A stretch of DNA of 64,000 nucleotides from Campanula takesimana (Eukaryota; Streptophyta; Magnoliopsida; Asterales; Campanulaceae). Shown one piece after another: positions 1-7,907 of this stretch. The notes beneath the pieces were generated by a model, which did not search any database, was not told the origin of the DNA, and saw only the letters and a list, made by a program, of their open reading frames with translations. The position numbers were made by a program, and so were the translations under genes. The DNA is taken from positions 62,001-126,000 of the forward strand of contig JAOWBW010001821.1 of NCBI GenBank assembly GCA_026119855.1, in the 5' to 3' direction. Positions within the stretch are counted from its first letter, which is position 1. Every line of letters starts with the position of its first letter.

Positions 1-1250
1 ATGAGTCCCACCAAGAATAGCCTCACGCCTCTCCTCAATGAGCCCCTGAGTCTGTCCCATAGTCTGTTCATACCAGTCCAAGTAGACCGTGGTTAGAACC
101 ATGCTGGCTGCACGCCCAAGAAGTACCCGAGCCGAAAGAGGGAACAAGTCTACAATCGGGAAAGAAGTGAAATAGTGGAAGAGTCCCACATAGACAGGGC
201 GGAAGCCTCAAGTGCTCCGGGTTAACACCAGACCACTCCAATAGTGGAGTCTGCAGTAATCCAAACTGACGACGGACCAAAGAAGGGATGTAGTAAGACG
301 ATCCCAAGAGTCCCGGCGCCCGAACGAAAGGGGAATTATCCTGATACTCCCGCACCGAGCTGATACGCTAATGTGTGGAACTGACCAACGGATCTCGGCA
401 GTCGTGAGGCGAGCCATGTAAGCCTCCCAGTCACTCTGAATAAAATCCAAGAGGATGCCTCTCAAGGAATGAGACCACGGTATGTGAGAGATAGGAGCCT
501 CGGGAATGGCCATCAACCTCACCCTCAACCACAAAGTGCGGGGCTACCACTACGCATGAAGCCGTATTCAAAGCCAAGCGGTCCATGCCATGAAGGGTTT
601 CGCCCAAGATCAAGGGGACAATATCCTTCCCCGCATGGCACTCCTCAAGGACACTCAGTAAAACCCTATGACAGGTACCTTTAGAGCCAACCATGTAGAA
701 AAAGGCAAGAATGCACAAACCAAAGGCATTCTAAGACGCCTCATCCGTGCGATCCATGAACTTCTCGGGGAGATCTGAAATGTCAATGAAAGTGTGATTA
801 AGAACCATACATTGGGCCTCTTCCAAAGGAATGTCGAGAAGAGAGACCAACCTTTCGACACACATGGTGTCATCAACCGAAGGGAGAGCAATGACCTCCG
901 TGTCTACGCCACCCACCAAAGCCTTGAAATCCTATAGGTTGGAGTGATTTCGTTGTAGGAGAAGCAATATACATGTCTCCTAACATCCCAAAAGGACGCA
1001 GCGGCTCTTAATAGCTCGAGATCCGGGATGAACTCCTTGAGAGACCAAAAGGATTGGAGACCAATTTGGATTGGAAAACTCCCTTGTGATTCCTCATATG
1101 GTACCGCATCCAAAGCCTAATGTTGACCTCAAAGCATTCTTGATGAATTTTGGACAATTTTGGTAGTTTTCCATGAGAAAAGGCTCCATGGAAGAGAAAG
1201 CTTTTGAAATGAAGATGATGAACTGATTGATGAACTTCAGACTGTGTCAT
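1..1250 (-). pseudogene. DUF7745-like antisense ORF of a Tat-type retroelement (copy 0)
   Basis: Reading right to left, three frames together give one protein-like stretch. Around 980-1020 it reads AAASFWDVRRHVYCF followed by NEITPT, the usual start of the plant DUF7745 family (FW...F....E.TPT.EE). At 580-640 it has ILGETLHGMD, matching the ETLHGLD motif of the two other antisense genes in this window (4826-6242 and 57555-58965). Frame changes near 430, 650 and 900 break it, and it runs off the left edge. In Tat/Ogre elements such ORFs lie antisense between pol and the 3' LTR. Function is unknown. It is a different subfamily from the other two copies, with little identity outside the motifs. 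Confidence 0.55.
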
Positions 1251-1399
1251 TTAAGAAGATGACCAGGCCTGGAACAAAATTGAATGAAAAAGGAGTGTTT
1301 CTTCCCTAGCCGTACAGCACTTTAGCCCTGCCAGAATTAATGATTTTTTGTTGAGAGTTAGCTTTGTGGTCCTACCCATTCAAAGCCCCTTCCCAACCA

Positions 1400-1412
1400 A
1401 TATCATAAATAC
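1400..1412 (-). promoter_or_regulatory. Putative TATA box of the antisense ORF
   Basis: On the minus strand this reads GTATTTATGATA, about 150 bp upstream of the antisense reading frame. That is the same relative place as the clear TATA boxes ahead of the other two antisense genes (near 6330 and 59056). It is weak as a motif, and position is the main support. Confidence 0.3.
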
Positions 1413-1499
1413 CCCCGAAAAATGCCCCTTTTGGCTCATGCAACTTGATTGAACCTAGAAAGATTAGGTTCCCAATGAAAATGAAAATTGGAGCAGTCC

Positions 1500-1722
1500 C
1501 TAGATGGACGTAAGACCAGCTTTGTGAAATTAACATGGCCGTACTTCGTAAGTCCAGTTAAGAATGTGAGAATTAGCGTTAACCCGGCCGTAATTCGTAA
1601 GTCCAGGTTAAGAGTATGAAACTAGCCCGGCTGCGCCTCGTAAGTCCAGGTTAAGAGTTTATTTGTGAAGTTAACGTGGCCGTTCTTCGTAAGTCCAGTT
1701 AAAAATATGAAAAAATTGTCTC
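1500..1722. repeat. Tandem array, four degenerate units of about 45-55 bp
   Basis: Each unit carries a GGCCGTnnTTCGTAAGTCC-like core followed by AGTTAA or AGGTTAAGA. Four units can be followed (cores near 1538, 1588, 1632 and 1680). The array lies between the antisense ORF and the expected 3' LTR, a region known to be hypervariable and array-rich in Tat/Ogre elements. Confidence 0.75.
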
Positions 1723-2132
1723 TGGTGGTCAGGAATGACATAAGTCCATTAGGTTTCGTTAGATTTGCCCTTTGGCCGTCCGGCGTGATGTAAGACCATT
1801 AGGTTTATGTGAGATTATGCCTTTGGCAGTCCGGTGTGACGTAAGACATCATTAGGTTCAGTGAGATTCGTCCTTGGCCGTCCGGCGTGACGTAAGACTA
1901 TTAGGTTTTGTGAGATTCGTCCTTTGGCAGTCCGGAATGACACAAGTCCATTAGGTTAGACCTGTCCTTTGGCCGTCCGGCGTGATGTAAGACCATTAGG
2001 TTTAGTGAGATTATGTCCTTTGGCGGTCCGGTGTAGCGTAAGACCATTAGGTTTAGTGAGATTATGCCCTTGCCGTCCGGCGTGACGTAAGACCATTAGG
2101 TTTAGTGAGATTATGTCCTTTGGCGGTCCGTG
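1723..2132. repeat. Tandem array, about nine units of about 51 bp, cut by the assembly gap
   Basis: The core GGCNGTCCGGYGTGAYGTAA plus GACCATTAGG repeats every 45-52 bp with small indels. The last unit runs directly into the run of Ns, so the true copy number is unknown and the gap was probably caused by this array. Sequence and spacing are related to the preceding array (both share CGTAAGNCC), which suggests one array diversified into two. Confidence 0.85.
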
Positions 2133-2232
2133 NNNNNNNNNNNNNNNNNNNNNNNNNNNNNNNNNNNNNNNNNNNNNNNNNNNNNNNNNNNNNNNNNNNN
2201 NNNNNNNNNNNNNNNNNNNNNNNNNNNNNNNN
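2133..2232. other. Assembly gap (100 N)
   Basis: Exactly one hundred Ns. The sequence to the left is a 3' tandem array of one Tat copy. The sequence to the right is the middle of reverse transcriptase of another, so their physical linkage is not shown by the sequence. Confidence 0.99.
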
Positions 2233-2775
2233 AAAATTGAATCCTGCTAAATGCACATTCGGTACTGTCCGAGGCAAAGTCTTAGGTTTCTTGGTAACTG
2301 AAAAAAGGGATTGAAGTCGACCCCGACAAAATAAAGGCCATCACAGAAATGCCTCAACTCGAATCAAAAAGAGGTGAAAGGTTTCTTGGGAAGGATTCAA
2401 TACATTAGCATATTCATACGGCAGTTAACCATGATGTGTGAACTGCTCTTTAAGCTCCTAAAAAGGACACCGATCGATCATGGGATGAAGAATGCCAGAT
2501 TGCTTTGAAAAGGTCAAAGAATACTTGACAAGCCCACCGGTCTTGGCGCCACCTCATTCGTACAAACCCTTACGACTGTACCTAACAGTTACTGATACAG
2601 CTAGGAGCAATGCTTGCACAAGAAAAAGAGGACTCCTGGGTGGAAAGTGCCATCTATTTTGTTAGCAGAAAGCTACAAGGGAGTGAATTGAACTACTCAG
2701 CGTTGGAAAAGGCATGTACCGGTTGGTTTGGGTCTCGCAGCGATTAAAAATTTATCTGTAATCCTTACCTGTCCA
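2233..2775 (+). pseudogene. pol: Reverse transcriptase C-terminus and first RNase H (Tat copy 1)
   Basis: It starts at KLNPAKCTFG, just after the RT palm, and continues through the thumb into the connection/RNase H region (LAQEKEDSWVESAIYFVSRK). Compared with copy 2 (54664-55215) it is collinear but carries several 1-nt indels, so no single frame persists. The YVDD active site would lie upstream, inside the gap. It encoded the enzyme that copies element RNA to DNA in the particle. It is not functional here. Confidence 0.85.
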
Positions 2776-3285
2776 GATATATCCCGAATGGATCCAGTGA
2801 AGTACATCCTCGAAAGGCCAACCATGTCCAATCGAGTGGCCAAGTGGGCTTTTTCTCTAAGCGAGTTTGATATGACTTACGCAACGCCTAAGTCCATTAA
2901 AGGAAGGGTGATAGCAGACCAGCTTGCAGATTTGGCTCTTGATCTTGAGCCCGGACAGAAGCTCAGTTTCCCGATGAAGGGATCTACACTGTTGATTGTT
3001 CGGAGAATAAGTGGCAACTCTTCTTTGATGGGGCTTCCAACAAGAGAGGTTTCGGAATTGGAATCTTGCTCATTGATCCAAGTGATGCGCACATGCCCAT
3101 TGCTATCCGGTTAGACTTCGACTGTTCGAATAACACAGCAGAGTATGAGGCTTGCATCGCCAGCCTGGGAGAAGCATTAAATCGAGGGGTCAAAGAAATT
3201 GAAGTGTTCGGGACTCCGCCTTGATCATCAATCAGGTCGAGGGAAAATGGAAATCCTGGATCCAAGACTACAGCAGTATCATATT
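2776..3285 (+). pseudogene. pol: Archaeal-type second RNase H domain (Tat copy 1)
   Basis: Residues around WQLFFDGA, NNTAEYEACIA and the VFG-DS segment correspond to the D-E-D catalytic set of the extra RNase H typical of Tat elements. The frame shifts near 3010 and 3210 relative to copy 2. The preceding linker ILERPTMSNRVAKWAF is conserved. The presence of this second RNase H after the gypsy RNase H is the main lineage marker. Confidence 0.8.
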
Positions 3286-4470
3286 CGACTGGTAGCGCTC
3301 ACAGAACGCTTCTCAGATATCTCATTCCATTATCTCCCAAGGGACCGAAACAGATTCGCAGATGCATTGGCTACCCTAGCCTCCATCATGGAATTCCCTG
3401 CAGATGTTATGGTAAAGCCGTTTGTGGTTAGTAAGAGATCAATCCCAGCCTACTGCCTGGATATTGAGCTAGAAAGCGAAGAGAATGAAGAGCCGTGGTA
3501 TACAGACGTATGGAATGTGCTCAGGAATGGGACCTACCCTCTAGAAAGGGACAAAAGGGAAAGGATTGCAATGCGTAGATGGGCCTCCCAATTTGTGATT
3601 TCCGGAGATCAGTTGTACAAAAGGTATCATCACGGACAAAATTTGCTCTGTGTAGATAAGACTGAGGCGAATAGAATCATGGATGAAATCCATGGGGGAC
3701 TGTGTGGACCCCACATGAATGGGAACATGCTCGCTAAGAAGATAGTGAGGCAAGGGTACTACTAGACCACGATGGAAAAGGATTGTATGATGAAAGTGCG
3801 AACCTGTGATCAGTGTCAGCGTACGCTAGTCTACAACATCTGCCCACACGTTCTTTATCAATCAACTGCTCCTTGGCCTTTCTCCACATGGGGATAGATG
3901 TTATTGGTCAGGTCAAACCGAAAGGTTCGGGTGGGCAAGAATACGTGCTCGTAGCTATCGATTACTTCACCAAGTGGGTTTGAGGCCGCTGCTTACAAAG
4001 TTTTGAATGCCAAAAGGTAGCCGAGTTCATTCGTACCAACATTTCTACAGATATGGGGTCCCTATGAGATGATCTCAGATAATGGAACTCACTTTGAAGG
4101 GGAAGTCAACCGATTGCTTGAGGAATTCTGGGTGGTCAGACACAAGTCATCCCCCTATCGACCCCAAGCCAATGGAGCGGTAGAAGCGGCGAACAAAACC
4201 CTGAGAACATCATTAGAAAGATGGCTATCACTGAAAGTGAAAGACAGCAAAATTGATGTAATGCATGGGAGAAGACGCTGAGATTTGAGAAAAGCCCTAT
4301 CGTTATCTGTAAAAAAAAAAAAAGAAAAAAAAAAAAATGGAAGTCTCCGTGGTGGGCCCCTACATTGTCAAGAAGATACAGTCTGGTGGAGCCGTGTTCC
4401 TGCAAACTGAATTTGGAGAAGACCTTGTTCAGCCCTGCAACCTCAGCAAATTGAGAAGTATTATGCGTAG
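3286..4470 (+). pseudogene. pol: Integrase with internal deletion (Tat copy 1)
   Basis: The zinc-binding start is present (HGGLCGPHMNG, then CDQCQ). The WTT following GYY is spoiled by a TAG at 3763-3765. The core motifs ISDNGTHF and PQANGAVEAANKTL are visible near 4074 and 4170. After 4200 the reading frame leaves integrase: roughly 370 nt present in copy 2 (56690-57060) are missing and replaced by about 100 nt resembling the 3' flank of pol, ending in an A-tract. The last part (4340-4470) matches the integrase C-terminus of copy 2 again. Confidence 0.85.
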
Positions 4471-4502
4471 AAGACGCAGAGATTTGTGTTTCCTATCGAG
4501 TC

Positions 4503-4534
<32 letters not shown>
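4255..4534. repeat. Duplicated pol-end segment with two A-tracts
   Basis: The block ending in the A-run at 4311-4337 (GAGAAGACGCTGAGATTTGA just upstream) resembles the block ending in the A-run at 4506-4534 (GTAGAAGACGCAGAGATTTG). The first copy sits where the integrase C-terminus should be. This is best explained by template switching or slippage between A-rich stretches. Confidence 0.65.
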
Positions 4535-4535
<1 letters not shown>

Positions 4536-4603
4536 CGCAAAAGACAGCCCCACTAGAGGTGAAAACCCGAAAGGGCAGTTCTAGGTAAAAAACAGGAGGG
4601 CGC
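4535..4603 (+). other. Conserved stem-loop with GAAA tetraloop downstream of pol
   Basis: CTAGA at 4553-4557 can pair with TCTAG at 4580-4584. Inside it CCC-GAAA-GGG (4566-4575) forms a GNRA-capped hairpin, and GCGC at both ends (4535, 4600) can close the structure. The same module, nearly unchanged, follows pol in copy 2 (57239-57307), although neighbouring sequence differs. This suggests an RNA element in the 3' region. Function unknown. Confidence 0.55.
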
Positions 4604-4624
4604 AAAATTTCATGTAACTGTGTC

Positions 4625-4663
4625 GAACTACGTTGACCTGAGCCTCTAAAGAGGAACGTAGGC
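4625..4663 (+). other. CTACG/CGTAG stem-loop (type I)
   Basis: GAACTACGTTGACCTGAG, then CCTC-TAAA-GAGG, then AACGTAGG. The outer stem CTACGTT/AACGTAG is 7 bp and the inner stem CCTC/GAGG is 4 bp. It is followed by GGGTCCGGTCA, whose GGTCA could pair back with TGACC. It is one of nine intact related stem-loops in this window. Confidence 0.7.
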
Positions 4664-4825
4664 AACCTTCGGGTCCGGTCATTAAAAGTAAAGAAAGCTT
4701 TTTATTCCCCACGTTGAACTTGCAAACATTACATTCAAAAGGAAAAACAAACACAACAAACTTTGAAATAAAAACACATCATCTTGGCGTGGCAACCAAG
4801 GATTAAAGCGAAAATAACTGAAACT

Positions 4826-6242
4826 TTATTCAAGGACTGAGACGATCGAACACGTTCGGATAAGGACCCGTCGAGCTTTCTCCCTTTGATTCTCAGAGTT
4901 CGTTGCATCAGGCTGGGTGTTCCTTGAAGTTGAGCCCCGATCATTTTTGCGGCGTCTGGATCGATGACCACTGCGTGGTTGACTCCCGCCAATCTGATTC
5001 TGGAAAACTGTCGGCCCTGTTATCTGGGAATAGTAATCCCCAGACAGAATTTCTGGACCTACGAGCTCCAGTACCAAAGCTGCAATGGTAGCGGTTTCTT
5101 CAGCAATTTGAGGGCCCAACCACTCAAGATATTCCAAAGTGGGTTCATAAAATGTGTCCCCTTCACCCCGGCGCCATGCCTCGACCGATGTGTGCACCAT
5201 TCTGATACCAAACCTCTTTGATCAAGTTGCATATGTTGGTACTCACCGGCAAAATTATCTGTGATGGGAAGGTCAGAAAAGGGGATCCCTTGGACTTGTC
5301 CGAACTGGCGAGCCACCCGTTGGCCCAAGTAGAAAGTGGTGGAGCGAAGCCCAGCCAGCCAGATGAAGGAATGACCCACACTCGTAATGAGATACCTGCT
5401 CAAACCCCAATGCGGAGGCACCCACGTGATGTCTGCCGATGTGATCCGCCAAAAGTGTCCAACCCACTCCTTGACGGTAGTGCAGTTTTGCCTATATAAA
5501 CCTCGCCTTGGAAGCATAGAAGGGGTATAGTCTGGATTCGACACCGGCCGAATGATCTTGAGATGCTCCTGAAGCCAGATCTACAATAGAATGGGGCTGC
5601 CCAACGTGAAAGCATCACCTCTGGGATAGTAGCCGTCCAGCCCATGCAAAGTCTCATCCAAGAGGACAGTCATCACGTTGCCAGCACCATGCTTGCAATA
5701 ATCAACGATGTCCACCATCCTTGAGTCGATGAAGCCATCGTAAGAAAAGAAAAAACATCTCTGCAAATAGGCACATAACCAAGGCAAAGTCCCTACGGTC
5801 GGAGTACACCAGGTTATGAGGGTCAGCCTCGCCAAAGAGTTCGGGGAAGCAAGTAATGTCAAGGTGGGTCCCATGAAGGAGAACCCTTGAGAAGTCAATA
5901 TCAAAGCCGAAGGTTCAATGAGCCACCGAGCAGGTGTCCTGCGGGAAGTGGGCACCATGGCCTCGCCGTAAATGGTATTGCCTGTAATGGCGCAGAATTC
6001 CTCAAAGGTGGGACACAGTTCGTCTTGATTGAAATTGAACAAGTGGGTCCGGGTTGACCAGAAAACAGAAGGACCGCGGATCATCTCCCACTGAATGGGA
6101 AGCTTCCTCAGAGTAAGAGCAACTTGAAATGATAGTTTTCTTCTAGCACCGCTCGTACATTATTTGGGTATGAATTCACCCAGCAGTCGAGTCCTACCCG
6201 GTATTCTTCGATGTTAACCAAGGTTTGGCCAAGATTAGCCAT
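4826..6242 (-). pseudogene. DUF7745-like antisense gene (Tat copy 1)
   Basis: Translation starts at ATG 6242 (MANLGQTLVNIEEYRVGLD) and can be followed, with frame changes near 6110, 5580 and 5200, to a TAA at 4826-4828. The product would be about 470 residues. Landmarks: FWSTRTHLFNF, CPTFEEFCAITG, ETLHGLDGYYPRGDA, PLEYLEWLGP-like TLEYLEWLGP, and a basic C-terminal tail. It runs opposite to pol, with its own TATA box at 6327-6336. Tat elements are known to carry antisense ORFs here. The biochemical role is unknown. The orthologue in copy 2 is 57555-58965. Confidence 0.7.
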
Positions 6243-6326
6243 TTTAGAAGGGAAATGAGCTAAAGGATGCAAAGCAGGAAAGAAGGAGAAGTTGGTTGGT
6301 GTGAGAAATAAGAAGAGCTCCCCTCC

Positions 6327-6460
6327 CCTTTTATAACATCCCAAAAACTCGGCCTAAATCATCAGTATTCCAAAAGGGGTTGTCTCCCCGTCCCCCCTAG
6401 CCAAAAGCAAGGTTCGAAAAGTCAAAAACCCAGCAGAAGGTGTCAGTCGTCCGTACGGTG
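6327..6460 (-). promoter_or_regulatory. Promoter of the antisense gene
   Basis: On the minus strand a TATA box (GTTATAAAAGG, about 6327-6336) lies 85-95 bp before ATG 6242. Upstream of it one CCGTACGG dyad sits at 6451-6458. In copy 2 the matching promoter (59053-59217) carries this dyad in an expanded two-to-three-unit array. Confidence 0.6.
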
Positions 6461-6598
6461 GCTCTTAGAAAAGCTGACATTTTCCTTGTCCTCATCCCTA
6501 GGCATTGAACCTTGTCCCCTTTATCATGAATATAACCGCAGCCGCCCTCTGAAATCCGGGCTTGATTCAGTGTTGGTCATTAATCGCGAGTCGGTGTC

Positions 6599-6602
<4 letters not shown>

Positions 6603-6628
<26 letters not shown>
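6603..6628. repeat. A-tract (26 nt)
   Basis: Homopolymeric A run in the 3' non-coding region. The matching place in copy 2 (near 59376-59390) has a much shorter run, so it is an unstable simple repeat. Confidence 0.9.
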
Positions 6629-6631
<3 letters not shown>

Positions 6632-7237
6632 TATCCGGAATTTCAGAATAAAAGAAAGATTGTGTTCGGTCAGAATAATCCAATTTTTATCTGTGGAATC
6701 ACATTTGCCACTGCATGCAAAGCTAACTTGCAGATCAACGGACGAATCCGATCATGTTATCCCTCCCAATAGCAAAAAAGAATCAGTCGGGGTTAAAACA
6801 GCACCAGTGGATCACACAAAGCGGTGGTCTCTCGCTTAAAAAAGTACAAAAATCTCATCACACAGCAAAAACAAAGGCAGAAGAATCTGGACGGCGCAGA
6901 ATGCAGCGTATCCTTGATTTTAGTTTGTGTACATAAATGGCTTCAGTTGTTTATTGCCCTCAGTTTTCTCGAAAGATCGGGATTACTTCCCCCGAACTGC
7001 GCAACGTCGTAGGTCCCCCTTTTGAAAAGATATGTTGTTCTAGCTTGGTCTTCTCCGGCGCCCGGAGATTACCTCCCCGAACTGCGCAACGTCGTACGTT
7101 CTCCCTTCATGATTTCCATCCCTTTGCAAAGAGAGATCAAATCTCAATGCACCCTTTACTCGGATTGTACCTTGCGTCAACCCATGAGTCGTGTTGGTCT
7201 TAAACCTTCTCTTAATTGTTCGAGTCGGTTCTAATCA

Positions 7238-7277
7238 GAACTACGACTCGACTTGATTCCCACGGGGGATACGTAGG
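7238..7277 (+). other. CTACG/CGTAG stem-loop (type II, first)
   Basis: GAACTACG...GATTCCC-ACG-GGGGAT-ACGTAGG. Outer stem CTACG/CGTAG, inner stem ATTCCC/GGGGAT with one G-T wobble. Confidence 0.7.
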
Positions 7278-7513
7278 CAGTTCACAACGTTGGACTCAGT
7301 CGCCAATTCTCGCAATTTGTTGGTCAAATACCAACCCCCCAGCAAAGAGACTTCGCTTCTCAATGCAACTCCCCAGCAATGCTATGTTGTTCCACCCTGG
7401 TCTTCTCGGGCGCCCGAGATTACCTCCCCCGAACTGTGCAACGTCGTACGTTCCCCAGTTGAAGTTATGTTATTCCACCTTGGTCATCTCGGGGCCCGAG
7501 TTGTACCTCCCCA

Positions 7514-7553
7514 GAACTACGCCGCGATTTGATTCCCGCAAGGGATACGTAGG
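7514..7553 (+). other. CTACG/CGTAG stem-loop (type II, second)
   Basis: GAACTACGCC...GATTCCC-GCA-AGGGAT-ACGTAGG. Same fold as the first copy with a changed loop. It is followed by CAGCTTACC, comparable to CAGTTCACA after the first copy. Confidence 0.7.
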
Positions 7554-7676
7554 CAGCTTACCTTGGTGAGCTCAGTCGCCCATTCTCATAACCATGTCTC
7601 AATGCCAACAACCCCATCCCCAGCAAAGAGATATCGCATCTCAATGCTACCCCCTGCTTTAAATTTTAATAAACCT

Positions 7677-7715
7677 GAACTACGTTTGGTCTGATTCTCG
7701 AGAGAGATACATAGG
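7677..7715 (+). other. CTACG/CGTAG stem-loop (type II, third)
   Basis: GAACTACGTTTGGTCTGATT then TCTC-GA-GAGA, then ACATAGG. The inner stem has changed from CCC/GGG to TCTC/GAGA with pairing kept. The outer stem has one mismatch (ACATAG for ACGTAG). Confidence 0.6.
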
Positions 7716-7770
7716 TAAACCGGGAAACCGGAACCGACCATTGTCTGTGTTTGATTGATAGTTTGAGTTA

Positions 7771-7808
7771 GAACTACGGAGGCTTGATTCTCGAAAGAGA
7801 TACGTAGG
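7771..7808 (+). other. CTACG/CGTAG stem-loop (type II, fourth)
   Basis: GAACTACGGAGGCTTGATTC then TCGAAAGAGATACGTAGG. Inner stem TCTC/GAGA around GAA(A), outer stem CTACG/CGTAG intact. Confidence 0.65.
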
Positions 7809-7894
7809 AAGTCCTACCTTGGACCCAGCCGTTACACCCTAGACGAGATCGAGTGTCTCTTAGTGAATCGTAGAATCCCCTTTAACCAGGAGAT

Positions 7895-7907
7895 TCGACA
7901 GGGGCTC
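7895..7907 (+). other. Polypurine tract of Tat copy 1
   Basis: GACAGGGGCTC immediately precedes the LTR start TGTAGATACCC. This is the expected place for the plus-strand primer of reverse transcription. Confidence 0.65.

Larger units (their letters stand above)
6480..7894 (+). other. Hypervariable 3' non-coding region of Tat copy 1
   Basis: No coding signal. It contains three or four copies of a GAACTGCGCAACGTCGTACG-like block (near 6985, 7078, 7429), each followed by a TTGTTCTAGCTTGGTCTTCT-like spacer. It also holds four CTACG/CGTAG stem-loops at 7238, 7514, 7677 and 7771. The same region of copy 2 (59230-60048) shares only parts of this and has its own GCGAAGCGCCCGAC repeats, so the segment evolves quickly. 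Confidence 0.7.

Noticed and set aside
1723..2132. Regular 51-bp repeats as a CRISPR array
   Set aside because: Units are contiguous and diverged, with no spacer/repeat structure, in a plant retroelement.
2233..2775. Reading the dense single-base indels as biological decay
   Set aside because: They cluster beside an assembly gap, so sequencing or assembly error is an equally good explanation.
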